Program-made: the position numbers and the translations under genes | Shown: positions 1-8,176 of the stretch, piece by piece | Position numbering within the stretch: position 1 is the first letter of the stretch | How the letters are laid out: each line of letters starts with the position of its first letter | Assembly: GCA_947037905.1 (NCBI GenBank) | Contig: CAMQUX010000002.1 | Location: 1 to 26,577, forward strand | DNA: 26,577 nucleotides | DNA from: an uncultured Desulfovibrionaceae bacterium | GTDB lineage: Bacteria > Desulfobacterota > Desulfovibrionia > Desulfovibrionales > Desulfovibrionaceae | Reading direction: 5' to 3' | Notes under the pieces: generated by a model | What the model saw: only the letters and a program-made list of their open reading frames with translations | Told to the model about the DNA's origin: nothing | The model's database searches: none

Positions 1-973
1 CCAAAAATTTTACAAGACTAGACTCGCTAAAAGATTTTTGAGTGAAAGCCTTTTCGATAAGTTCTCGTCTTTTTTCTAAGCTAACACAAAGCTTAGGGGA
101 GTCTGTATCTATTTGATAAGAGAAATTATTCAAATCTTGCCAGAGCCGAAATAATAAAGAACTGATAGCATCTTTTGGGGCACGTCTTATTAAAAAAGCA
201 TTTTTATTTATATTTTGTGTAAGTGTCTCGCAGTCATTTTCTAGCTCACAAGCAGCAACTTTTTCTTCAAAGCTTGGGAGTCCTTTGCGATAAAGAAAAA
301 TATCAAAAAGTTTTTGTGTAAACTCATCTGTAATAAGTGTATTTCCAAATTCTTTTTGTCTTTTTAAAATAAGCGAGAGTTCTTTTTCGTTTAAATCTTG
401 TTTTATTAAATGAGTATAGCTGCCAAGTTTATTGCGGATATTTTTATCTGTATTTCCATAATTAACAACCATGAACTCTGCAATTGTACGCATTTTACTC
501 TCTGTAAAAGCCTCTTCAATAACTTGCATATCTTTATTTGCTTTTGTGAGTTCTTTATCCTCAGTATTATTTAATTCCTTTTTAGAGGACTTAAATCCAC
601 GTGCTTTCGATATATGATAAATAATTTTTGAAATTTCGTTATTGCTAAGAGCTCTATCGAGCGCCTGCACTCGTAGTTGCCAGAGATTTTCTATGGACGG
701 ATTTTGCACTTCTGCAAAGTCGCTAATAAACCCAAAATCTTGTAGTAGTTGCGCGGTTTTTTTTAGGCGCGAAACTCGTCTAAATAAACGCCTGCGTGCA
801 AGACGTGCGTCACGTCTTGGTTTAGCTAAAGATTCTCCAGTTTTAGGGTTTTCAGCTGCATCGAAAATACGCACTCCAGCATCGACAATTCTTTCTTGTT
901 CTATGTTAATACACGCCCAGCCAATAGAGTCTGTGCCTAAATCGAGTCCTAGAATATAAGGAAGCTTTTGCAT
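1..973 (-). CDS. cas9: Type II-C CRISPR nuclease Cas9, N-terminal part (runs off the left edge)
   Basis: RNA-guided DNA endonuclease of a type II CRISPR system. I translated the minus strand from the ATG at 971-973; it stays open to the window edge, giving 324 residues. Residues 7-19 (ILGLDLGTDSIGW) are the RuvC-I motif with catalytic Asp11. Residues about 53-72 form the arginine-rich bridge helix (RRDARLARRRLFRRVSRLKK). From memory, Neisseria meningitidis Cas9 has matching blocks: PKTGESLA before the bridge helix, WQLRVQALDRALS (98-110), YHISKARGF (119-127) and a KRQKEFGN block near 204-211. This places it in subtype II-C. The start is preceded by AGGA six bases upstream. The HNH domain, RuvC-II/III, cas1, cas2 and any array would lie beyond the left edge. 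The window cannot show whether the gene is intact. Confidence 0.95.
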   Translation of the reverse strand, partial: MQKLPYILGLDLGTDSIGWACINIEQERIVDAGVRIFDAAENPKTGESLAKPRRDARLARRRLFRRVSRLKKTAQLLQDFGFISDFAEVQNPSIENLWQLRVQALDRALSNNEISKIIYHISKARGFKSSKKELNNTEDKELTKANKDMQVIEEAFTESKMRTIAEFMVVNYGNTDKNIRNKLGSYTHLIKQDLNEKELSLILKRQKEFGNTLITDEFTQKLFDIFLYRKGLPSFEEKVAACELENDCETLTQNINKNAFLIRRAPKDAISSLLFRLWQDLNNFSYQIDTDSPKLCVSLEKRRELIEKAFTQKSFSESSLVKFL

Positions 974-1047
974 AAGATATCCTATAAATAAAGTACAAAA
1001 ATATAAATAAAGTAGAAATAAAATATAAATAAGAAAAATATTTTAAA

Positions 1048-1076
1048 ATTATAGCTTGAAAGATATATAAAAACAA
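1048..1076 (-). promoter_or_regulatory. Candidate cas9 promoter
   Basis: Read on the minus strand, TTGTTT (1071-1076) and a perfect TATAAT (1048-1053) are separated by 17 bases. Transcription would begin near 1041 and leave a leader of about 68 nt before cas9. The element overlaps the anti-repeat side of the tracrRNA candidate on the other strand. Confidence 0.5.
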
Positions 1077-1177
1077 TATATTAATAGAGAACCTAAAATA
1101 AGTCGATTCCATAGTAAGATTCATTATGAATCGCAATTTGCCCTTAAAATGTAATGTTTAAAGGGCACTTTTTTTAT
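1062..1177 (+). ncRNA. Candidate tracrRNA, divergent from cas9
   Basis: The layout fits a type II-C trans-activating RNA: an anti-repeat segment ending CCTAAAAT (1092-1099), then AAG, then a stem (CGATTC 1104-1109 with GAATCG 1128-1133, extended by CATA/TATG). A final hairpin at 1140-1166 (GCCCTT...AAGGGC) is followed by a T-run at 1169-1175. From memory, the meningococcal tracrRNA ends its anti-repeat ACAAT-AAGG and closes with a GCCCCUUAAA...UUUAAGGGGC hairpin, so both order and sequence are similar. The 5' end is uncertain. TTGAAA (1056-1061) 17 bases from TATTAA (1079-1084) is a possible promoter, but it would leave only a short anti-repeat. No array is in view to test pairing. Confidence 0.7.
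1140..1175 (+). terminator. Rho-independent terminator of the tracrRNA candidate
   Basis: GCCCTT pairs with AAGGGC across an A/T-rich loop (1140-1166), and seven T follow at 1169-1175. Confidence 0.75.
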
Positions 1178-1178
1178 T

Positions 1179-1229
1179 AGAAATTCCATACTAAAATATA
1201 CTATTGATGGTATTTTAGTATGGATTTCT
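1179..1229. repeat. Long near-perfect hairpin beside the tracrRNA candidate
   Basis: The left arm (1179-1201) begins AGAAATTCCATACTAAAAT and the right arm (1211-1229) is TATTTTAGTATGGATTTCT. They pair over about 19 bases with one extra T in the left arm. No T-run follows, so it is not a standard terminator. The ATTTTAG/CTAAAAT ends match those expected of the CRISPR repeat implied by the tracrRNA candidate. Confidence 0.7.
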
Positions 1230-1551
1230 ATATTGCACTACCGTTTTATTGTAGATAATTCAGAAATAAGAGTAAGATAAATCATAGATATTAGAAAATA
1301 AATTAAATTATTATATTTTTTTAAATCTTAATGGTTAATTTTTTATAAAGTAAAATAAGAATATACCGATAAATAAAGAACAGGGAAGTATAATTTAAAG
1401 TAAATTTTTTAAAACTCTTTCTTCAGTCTTATCAAAGAGAAATTTTAGAAGTGAGTTATATTTAAACTTGAAGTTATACGTATAGAATGATGAAATTAGC
1501 AGAAAATTTAATAGGAATTTTTTGTATTATATTACTTAAAAGGGGGGAGTT
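1230..1551. other. A/T-rich spacer, no gene seen
   Basis: No open frame of useful length and no RNA-like structure was recognised. The final bases hold AGGGGGG, a strong ribosome-binding site for the gene at 1552. The promoter of that gene could not be identified with confidence. Confidence 0.5.
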
Positions 1552-2007
1552 ATGAGTTCATATACAATTGATGGTGTTCAAAGAGCTTTAGTAGAAAATG
1601 ATACACGAGCATTTGGCGAGTCTAAGTCTGTGCAGCAAACGCCAGCCGAGAAAATCGCAGCCGAAAAAATTGCCGCCGAGAAAGCAGCTAAAGAAAAATC
1701 GACCGCAAAACAAGTGCAAGAAGATAAGGTAACTATTTCAAACGAAGGAATGGCGGCTCTTAATGGTCAATTTGGCGAAATTAAAGAGGCAAAAGCATAT
1801 CAAGAAAAAGGTGGAACAGAAGGTTTCACTGAGCTTCAAGAAAAGCAAATAAAAGAACTTGAAGAAAAAATAACTGAGAAAGAAGAAGAAATGGGCGAGT
1901 ATTCCGGAAGCGATAGCCCAGAGTCTAAAGCTAAATTAGATCTCTTGCAAAAAGAGTTACAAATGCTACAGAATCAGCTTGCTACAGTCTTAGATCCTGA
2001 AGAATAA
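1552..2007 (+). CDS. Small hydrophilic coiled-coil protein, function unknown
   Basis: A 151-residue protein with no signal peptide or membrane segment. An Ala/Lys/Glu repeat (AEKIAAEKIAAEKAAKEK, about residues 31-50) precedes a short DKVTISNEGMAAL block (about 58-70). The C-terminal half (about 90-147) is strongly charged with heptad-like Leu/Ile spacing and is very probably a coiled coil. VTIS-type blocks occur, as I recall, in small uncharacterised Desulfovibrio proteins, but I recognise no family. The ATG has a very strong upstream site (GGGGGG, five bases before the start). The gene stands alone between A/T-rich spacers and ends before a strong terminator at 2111-2158, so it is probably a single-gene, well-expressed unit. 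A structural or secretion-associated role is possible but unsupported. Confidence 0.75.
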   Translation: MSSYTIDGVQRALVENDTRAFGESKSVQQTPAEKIAAEKIAAEKAAKEKSTAKQVQEDKVTISNEGMAALNGQFGEIKEAKAYQEKGGTEGFTELQEKQIKELEEKITEKEEEMGEYSGSDSPESKAKLDLLQKELQMLQNQLATVLDPEE

Positions 2008-2110
2008 GAAGATTATAGCAAAATAAAGCTTCTAAGAACTTATACTCATGTTTAAGCCTAAAAGCATAATAAGAGCAGCTTGTAAAAAGAAAATTAAATA
2101 AGTACTAATA

Positions 2111-2158
2111 AAAAAGTCAGATACATTTGCAAAATAGCAAATATGTCTGACTTTTTTT
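2111..2158 (+). terminator. Strong Rho-independent terminator
   Basis: GTCAGATACATTTGC (2116-2130) pairs with GCAAATATGTCTGAC (2137-2151), with one mismatch, around a six-base loop. Seven T follow on the plus strand and five A precede on the other side, so it may also work on minus-strand transcripts leaving the autotransporter gene. Confidence 0.9.
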
Positions 2159-2164
2159 ATAAGC

Positions 2165-2196
2165 GCCCAATAGCCCAATAGCCCAATAGCCCAATA
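2165..2196. repeat. Tandem repeat GCCCAATA x4
   Basis: Four exact 8-bp copies in a row, then GC. They lie in the 417-bp spacer between the coiled-coil gene and the autotransporter. The rest of the spacer (2197-2424) shows nothing recognisable. Confidence 0.9.
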
Positions 2197-2424
2197 GCTA
2201 GAAAAGTAACAATTTAATTGGAAAGACTAAGAACCTAAGGGATAGAAAATTAAAAAAGTAGCAGACAGAAAATTAATAGTGCCGCGCGCAGAGCCATCAC
2301 GATTAGAGAGCAAGATAGTAGAAAAGCAATGAGTCAAGGCTAGAAAAAGTATACTTACTTTCCTGTGGCGAAAAATAATATCCGCGCTTAAAAAAGAATA
2401 TATTAAACATGCAAAAAATAATAA

Positions 2425-5400
2425 TTAAAATGTATATGCAAGTTGAATTTTACCACTTGTACCTTCACGTACCCCAGCATAAGCTTCTACTGCAAAATCT
2501 GCTGAAAGTCCTATTGCGTCGATAGTAATAGTGATACCTAGCTCAAAAATACCTGTGCTGCCTGCAAGGCTAGGTATGCCTGCTGTTATGCCGTAAACAG
2601 AATATTTTGCATCACCATTAAATTCGTACTCCCATGCTGCACCAATATAAGGCTTAACGTATCCTAGTAAATCATAACTATAGCGAGCACCAAGGCGTGT
2701 GCGATGCGAATTGATGGCATCAAAGTTAAAAAGGTCTCCTGCAATAGCAGCTGAATCGCCATTTTGATGCGTCCAGAAATATTTACCGTAAATATCGATA
2801 CCATTATTATCGGTGATATCTAAAAGATAGCCAAGAGCAAGATGTGTCCCATAATACACAGTATCTGTGAAATAGTTAATATCTCGTCCACGAAAGGCAG
2901 CATACTCAAAGCTTGTTTGATGAATCTCATTTAAACCAACACGTAAAGAAACATCAGTATACAGTTTAGACCTGTAATTAAAACGAGCAAATAATCCTGC
3001 GCCATAATAATCGCCATCGGCATAAGAATTCACAGTATGGGTGCTGAATATATTTTGGGTATCAATATTTGCCTGCCCATATTCAAGAAAGACACCAAAT
3101 AGTAAATCATTATTGGGTGATAAATTTGAGTTTTTTGCAAGACCTGTCACAAGTGAGAAACCATCAATATCCGCATATGAGCCTGTTGTGTACCGTGATT
3201 TACCACCATTAAAAGCACCAAAAGCAGCCCAAGGAGCTCGTTTAGGTGTTTGTCTGGACTCTTGTATAGAATTTGCAGATACCTGTCTATACACCTGTTT
3301 AGAACTTGCCTGTGTAACTGTTTGGGCGTTATCGATAGCTGCTCCACTCATGAGATTTGCTGCTTGGTTAAGAAATGCAACAGAGGCAGCTTGTGATTCT
3401 GCTGGTACCTTTGCTTGTGCCTGTGTGGAAGTATTAACTACACGAATTTTTAATGCAGTGGCGCTCATAATAGCTTTGGTATCATAGAGAATAGATATGC
3501 CTTGTCGCAACTGAATGGTATCATTTATATTTACAAAGTTACCGCTAATAATGCCGCTCATCAAGTTAATTTCCGCACCAAGAGCTAGGGTATTTAAACC
3601 TTGAGCACCGGTATTTGAAATATCTGAGACAGCACCAAGAGCAAGGGTAGCATTGGTGCCAAGCTCGATATTTTTTGCGGTGAGCATGGGGGTTGTTTGG
3701 TCAAAATTAGGGGTGAAAATATATTTTTCAAAGTTGCTTACTGTTGCAGTACCACCCAAAAGGGTTACTGTAGCTTTATTTAGATGTAAAATATTGCCCG
3801 TGCGAAAATCACTATCATAAATAGCCGTCGTATTGGTGCAGGAACCAGCAAGGTTTGAAGCAGCACCAGCAGAAGCATTGAGGGAAAGATTTCCAGAAAT
3901 ATTTATAGTATTATTTATAAAAGTAAAAGAGCCATTACCAATTGCCTGTGCACCATAGATATTTACATCACCAGTTGTAGAAGAGAGTATATTGTCGCCA
4001 CTGATGGAAATAGTATTATCTGCAGCGGTTGTGGTATGGATAAAACTATTAGTAAAGCTTCCAACAATACTTACATTGCTAGAGCCAGAACTGAACGTAT
4101 TGTTGCCTGTAATGGAAATAGAATTGCTAGTAAACTTATAAATTTCATCATTAAAGTTAGACTTTCCTTTTGCGGCATAGATATTTACAGCACCATTTAT
4201 AGAAGAGAAAGTATTATTACCGTCAATTAAGATATGGTTATTAGCGGCAAAATACTTGACATCAGAAAGTCCTTCGGTTGCAATAATGTTTATGTCGCCA
4301 GAAGTAGAACTTATTCTATTATTACCAGTAATCAAAACTCTATTCCTAGTGAGATTACTGCTTCCAGGTAGCGTGGAATTAGCCGAAGCGCCATAAATAC
4401 TTACGCCGCCAGAAGTAGAACTTATTGTATTATAGCCAGTAATAGAAAGCAGATTATCAGTAAGGTTTAGAGTACCTCTAGTAGCTTCTGCATGGGCTCC
4501 ATAGATAACTATAGATTCTTTAGCAGTGAATGTATTTTTACCACTAATAGAAACAGTATTGTTTGTGAGGGTATGTTGATCTGTAGTGATACTTTGCGCA
4601 TACGCTCCAGAGATTAATAGGCTAGGAGTACTAGCGGACATATCAGTAAGAGCTGTGAATGTATTATTTCCAGTAATAGAAACCGTATTGCCTATGAGGG
4701 TATGGTTTCCTTTCTCAGTGGCGGTTGCATAGGCGCCGTACATAGTTATAGTAGAATTAGTAGGCATATTAGTGGAAGCAGTGAATGTATTATTACCATC
4801 AATAAAAAGTGTATTATTAGTGAGAGTATGGTTTCCTGTGGTGCTATTTTCTGCATAAGCCCCAAAAATTAATAGACTGTTATTAGCAGTAATTTTATTA
4901 GTACCAGTAATGGAAAGTAGATTATCTATATCTGTATGGTTTGCTATGCCAGTGCCAGTAGTATTTGAAGTTCTTGCATAGGCAGCAGCTAGGGTTATTT
5001 GCCCCATAGCTATTATATTAGTATTACTATCAATGGATAAGATATTGCCAGTGAGGTTATGCCCTCCGCTTTCTCCAGCAGCAGCACTTGCTCCAAAGAG
5101 TCCTATATTGCTAGAAGCATTTAGTGATGCATTAGAGATGAAAAGTTTATTGCCTGTAAGGCCATGTATTCCTATGGTACCAGCTTTTGCGTATGCTCCA
5201 AAAAGGAATATAGCGTCCGCGGTGGAGAGAATTGTATCAGCGATGGAGAGAGTATTATTTATAAGGATATGATTTCCTGCTCCCGAAACACTCGCGTAAG
5301 CACCATACTGACGTATACTTGCTCGTGGACTGCTTGCTCTATAGGGTGTGCTATTAAATATATGCAGGTCATTTTCCGCAAGCATTGTACTATTGTAAGT

Positions 5401-5658
5401 AGTGTAATCAAATAAGGAGAGGGGATTATTATCTAGTGAAAATATGGCAGTGCTTGCTGAATTTTTAGCAGTGGTATCTGTTTTAATATTATAATTATAT
5501 GCAAAAGCTATGTTACTTTCGCCCGTTAAGTAAATAATGCTACTGGTAATAAGTAAAATAGCCATAAGTGCACTACAAAAGTTGTTCAGGGTAGAATAGT
5601 TTTGTATGAGCTTTGTGTTGCAATGAGCCAAATTAGCAAGAGTATTTTGTGCCTGCAT
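2425..5658 (-). CDS. Type V autotransporter with repetitive passenger
   Basis: A surface-exported protein of 1077 residues. A long N-region precedes a hydrophobic stretch (about 28-45), with a likely signal-peptidase site after AFA at residue 53. About residues 95-620 consist of many copies of a 30-40 residue motif of the type SITGNNTF...IYGAYA, rich in Asn, Thr, Ser and Gly. That pattern suits a stacked beta-helix passenger. The last 271 residues (from RAPWAAFGAFNGG, about 807) match the autotransporter beta-barrel: alternating aromatic strands and a terminal Tyr-Thr-Phe, the usual BAM signal. No protease triad or ligand motif was recognised, so adhesion is the likeliest role but is inferred. 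AGGAA precedes the ATG. An upstream promoter of the form CTGACA-18-TTATAA is possible but weak. Confidence 0.9.
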   Translation of the reverse strand: MQAQNTLANLAHCNTKLIQNYSTLNNFCSALMAILLITSSIIYLTGESNIAFAYNYNIKTDTTAKNSASTAIFSLDNNPLSLFDYTTYNSTMLAENDLHIFNSTPYRASSPRASIRQYGAYASVSGAGNHILINNTLSIADTILSTADAIFLFGAYAKAGTIGIHGLTGNKLFISNASLNASSNIGLFGASAAAGESGGHNLTGNILSIDSNTNIIAMGQITLAAAYARTSNTTGTGIANHTDIDNLLSITGTNKITANNSLLIFGAYAENSTTGNHTLTNNTLFIDGNNTFTASTNMPTNSTITMYGAYATATEKGNHTLIGNTVSITGNNTFTALTDMSASTPSLLISGAYAQSITTDQHTLTNNTVSISGKNTFTAKESIVIYGAHAEATRGTLNLTDNLLSITGYNTISSTSGGVSIYGASANSTLPGSSNLTRNRVLITGNNRISSTSGDINIIATEGLSDVKYFAANNHILIDGNNTFSSINGAVNIYAAKGKSNFNDEIYKFTSNSISITGNNTFSSGSSNVSIVGSFTNSFIHTTTAADNTISISGDNILSSTTGDVNIYGAQAIGNGSFTFINNTINISGNLSLNASAGAASNLAGSCTNTTAIYDSDFRTGNILHLNKATVTLLGGTATVSNFEKYIFTPNFDQTTPMLTAKNIELGTNATLALGAVSDISNTGAQGLNTLALGAEINLMSGIISGNFVNINDTIQLRQGISILYDTKAIMSATALKIRVVNTSTQAQAKVPAESQAASVAFLNQAANLMSGAAIDNAQTVTQASSKQVYRQVSANSIQESRQTPKRAPWAAFGAFNGGKSRYTTGSYADIDGFSLVTGLAKNSNLSPNNDLLFGVFLEYGQANIDTQNIFSTHTVNSYADGDYYGAGLFARFNYRSKLYTDVSLRVGLNEIHQTSFEYAAFRGRDINYFTDTVYYGTHLALGYLLDITDNNGIDIYGKYFWTHQNGDSAAIAGDLFNFDAINSHRTRLGARYSYDLLGYVKPYIGAAWEYEFNGDAKYSVYGITAGIPSLAGSTGIFELGITITIDAIGLSADFAVEAYAGVREGTSGKIQLAYTF

Positions 5659-6184
5659 TTTCTCAATTCCTATTAAAAAATAGATGACTTATATATTAAT
5701 TATATTGGTATAGTTTATAACATTAGCGATTATTATGATGTCAGTACATATATTCGGTTTTTATATTATAATGCATTAAAAAATATTTCAAAATAGGATA
5801 TTTTTTTAAAACTTTCTTGTGTGAGTTTCTAAATTGTGTGGAATAGCAATTAAGGGAATATTTTTTTACAATAGTATAGATAGTGGGATTCCTGCGGTTC
5901 ATGGTAGAATAGTTTGTACAATTTTACTGTAGCTCATGCTATTTTTTTAATAAGAAGTCCTTTGTTTTTAAATAATAGATAAAAATATTCCAGCTAAACA
6001 TATTATTTACTGTTAGCTGGAATATTTTAAGAAAGTTTTTATACTTCATTTATATCTATTTGTATTTACGATTAATTTTCTATTAGATAATATCCTTATT
6101 TATTCTTCTATTAAGTATTTTTTTTATTTCATCAAGCATTTATATTTCTCCATTTAGAAATTTTATCATGCATATTTACTAAAA
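5659..6184. other. A/T-rich 526-bp spacer with one hairpin
   Basis: The space between two minus-strand genes. It contains the inverted repeat at 5982-6028, the leader and promoter region of the autotransporter (roughly 5660-5760), and an imperfect inverted repeat of A/T-rich sequence near 5781-5808. No gene or RNA was recognised. Confidence 0.5.
5982..6028 (-). terminator. Probable bidirectional terminator
   Basis: AAAATATTCCAGCTAA (5982-5997) and TTAGCTGGAATATTTT (6013-6028) are a perfect 16-bp inverted repeat with a 15-base loop, and a short T-run lies on each side. It would stop transcripts of the gene at 6185-6958 before they enter the autotransporter region. Confidence 0.7.
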
Positions 6185-6958
6185 TTATTTTCCTAAATAG
6201 CTTTTAGCAATAAGGAGCATATCTCCATAACTTAGGCGTGTATTTACACATAAACATAATTCTATGGACATGTTCGTTTTTTGTTTTACTTGCCAAAGCA
6301 AATTTTCTTGCATAACTTGTAGGTCAGTAATGAGAGTTTCAATATCAAATTTTTCAACAATCAAGGTGAGTCCTTGATTCCAAAAAGGAATACTTTCTTT
6401 GACTGAAGTAAAAGGTTCTAAACTTGTAAGCCCTTCTTTCTTTGCATAAATACTATAGCAGAGTAGTTTAACAAGTAATTGCTCTGGGCGTAATTTATGA
6501 TGCATACCAAGATGTTGTTGCATATTTTCTTTATTTTGATACAAATCATTTGCCATGCTCGTAGCATAGGAAAACAGAGCCTCTTCTGTCATAGTAAGTG
6601 CAGGGAAAAAAGGAAGTAGCCGAACAAGCAGTAACCTTGGATGCTCACTTTTTCTAATAGAAAGGAGCGTATATCGCATAAGAATTATGTTTGTTTCTAT
6701 TTGGCGCAAGAAAGTTTTTTTATAGGTTTTTGCAAAAGAACGTATTTGCTCAGTTTGTAATGTGCTTGCAAAAGTGATTTCAAGAAGATACTTTGTGAAA
6801 TGTTCATCAATAGATTTAATTTCTTCTTGTATGATTGATTGATTTTTTTTAAGCTCAAGAAGCTTTTTTAAAGAAAGCCAGTAAGTGGCAATTCCATCAA
6901 GAGGCATTTCAAGCAGATCGATATTTTTATATTGTAATGTTTGCATAGTTTTATCCAT
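6185..6958 (-). CDS. Hypothetical protein, mostly helical
   Basis: 257 residues with no signal peptide, clear membrane span or metal motif. I do not recognise a family. The composition (many Leu, Lys, Glu, Gln) suggests an all-helical soluble protein. The segment near 106-125 (PRLLLVRLLPFFPAL) is hydrophobic but contains Arg and Pro. The gene is divergent from lgt, with only 57 bp between the two starts, so the two probably share a compact promoter region. ATG at residue 1 has no clear ribosome-binding site. ATG at residue 5 follows a weak GGAT and is an alternative start. No close neighbour on the same strand suggests a role. Confidence 0.7.
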   Translation of the reverse strand: MDKTMQTLQYKNIDLLEMPLDGIATYWLSLKKLLELKKNQSIIQEEIKSIDEHFTKYLLEITFASTLQTEQIRSFAKTYKKTFLRQIETNIILMRYTLLSIRKSEHPRLLLVRLLPFFPALTMTEEALFSYATSMANDLYQNKENMQQHLGMHHKLRPEQLLVKLLCYSIYAKKEGLTSLEPFTSVKESIPFWNQGLTLIVEKFDIETLITDLQVMQENLLWQVKQKTNMSIELCLCVNTRLSYGDMLLIAKSYLGK

Positions 6959-7015
6959 AAAAGTAAAATCGTAATATAGCGGAAAATAAAAAGATACACA
7001 AGTAAGGAAAAAAAA

Positions 7016-7816
7016 ATGTTACCCTATCCAGAAATAGATCCAGTTATTTTTAGTATTGGCCCATTATCAGTACAGTGGTATGGACTTATGTATGTTTTTG
7101 GATTTTTATCCGCTTGGTTTTTAGCGAAAAAAAGACTCTCAAAACCAGATGCACCAATATCTATAAAAGATTTTGAAGATCTTTTCTCATACGCTATAAT
7201 AGGCGTCGCACTAGGTGCACGCTTAGGATATGTGCTTTTTTATCAGCCGGCATATTATTTTTCAAACCCATCACAGATACTTGCTTTTTGGGAAGGGGGT
7301 ATGTCTTTTCACGGAGGTCTCTTAGGAGTAATTTTTGCAGCCACTTTATTTGGCTATAGAAAAAAAATATCTCTCTACAAAATTTTTGATTTTTTAGCGA
7401 TCCTAACTCCCCCTGGATTATTTTTTGGGCGCCTCGGAAATTTCATAAATGGCGAACTTTGGGGTCGAGTAACCCTCTCACCCCTTGGAATGGTCTTCCC
7501 ACATGGGGGAGAATTGCCAAGATACCCTACACAGCTCTACGAGGCTATTTTAGAGGGTTTAGTTCTCTTCGCAATACTTTGGATCTATAGTAATAAAAAG
7601 CGCGTTCAAGGGCATACTGCTGGCTTGTTTTTAATTTGTTACGGAAGTATGCGATTTTTAATAGAATTTATAAGAGAGCCAGATGCATTTTTAGGCTTTT
7701 TGCTATTTAATTGGGTATCTATGGGGCAAATTTTGTCTTTACCGATGATTTTGATTGGTTTGGTACTTTTTTTCAGAAAAGATAAAATGCCTCAAGATAA
7801 AATATCGAAAAGTTAA
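7016..7816 (+). CDS. lgt: Prolipoprotein diacylglyceryl transferase
   Basis: Transfers diacylglycerol from phosphatidylglycerol to the lipobox cysteine of prolipoproteins, the first step of lipoprotein maturation, in the inner membrane. The protein has 266 residues, near the family norm, and about seven membrane segments. Key motifs are present: SFHGG with His99, and the signature GRLGNFINGELWGR (138-151) with Arg139, Asn142 and Glu147. These correspond with a constant offset of four to E. coli His103, Arg143, Asn146 and Glu151. RYPTQLYEA and REPD follow. AAGGAA lies upstream of the ATG. The gene looks monocistronic: a divergent unknown gene precedes it and about 360 bp of A/T-rich sequence follows. 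Confidence 0.97.
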   Translation: MLPYPEIDPVIFSIGPLSVQWYGLMYVFGFLSAWFLAKKRLSKPDAPISIKDFEDLFSYAIIGVALGARLGYVLFYQPAYYFSNPSQILAFWEGGMSFHGGLLGVIFAATLFGYRKKISLYKIFDFLAILTPPGLFFGRLGNFINGELWGRVTLSPLGMVFPHGGELPRYPTQLYEAILEGLVLFAILWIYSNKKRVQGHTAGLFLICYGSMRFLIEFIREPDAFLGFLLFNWVSMGQILSLPMILIGLVLFFRKDKMPQDKISKS

Positions 7817-8176
7817 AAATTAAAAATATATCTAAAAAAGTAAGTTTTTTCTAAATTGAAAGATTTATTTTTAGCACTAAATTTTCAAGAATATTTTTGA
7901 GCCAATATTTTTTATGGAAAGTTTTAAAAGAGAAAAGTAAGAAATAAAAAAATATGGAACAAAAGTTAAAAATCAAAAATCAAAAATTAAAATTGAGAAA
8001 GAAAATTGAGAAAGAATAGATTTGAGCAAAGAAAAAACTAAAAAATAAACCGCTCAAAATAAATCATGAAAAATGAACGTATTTGTTCCTATGATATGAG
8101 TGGGAAATAACAATAAAAGTATATTTTCTCTACTGCTTAGAGAGAGTAGTCTTTTAGTCAAATTTGAGTGCTAATA
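7817..8176. other. A/T-rich spacer between convergent genes
   Basis: Holds short direct repeats such as AAAAATC (about 7970-7990) and ATTGAGAAAGAAA (about 7990-8018). A weak hairpin near 8129-8150 could end the minus-strand gene. No gene, RNA or convincing terminator was seen. Confidence 0.4.

Noticed and set aside
642..959. Plus-strand open frame of 105 codons
   Set aside because: It is antisense to the RuvC-I and bridge-helix part of cas9, which has clear family motifs.
906..1136. Minus-strand open frame of 76 codons
   Set aside because: It spans the cas9 start, its promoter and the tracrRNA region, and its product is A/T-driven Phe/Ile/Tyr sequence.
2165..2196. Origin iterons
   Set aside because: Only four 8-bp copies, with no DnaA boxes or replication gene nearby.
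3041..3487. Plus-strand frame of 148 codons inside the autotransporter
   Set aside because: It is antisense to the passenger-barrel junction; no ribosome-binding site or domain.
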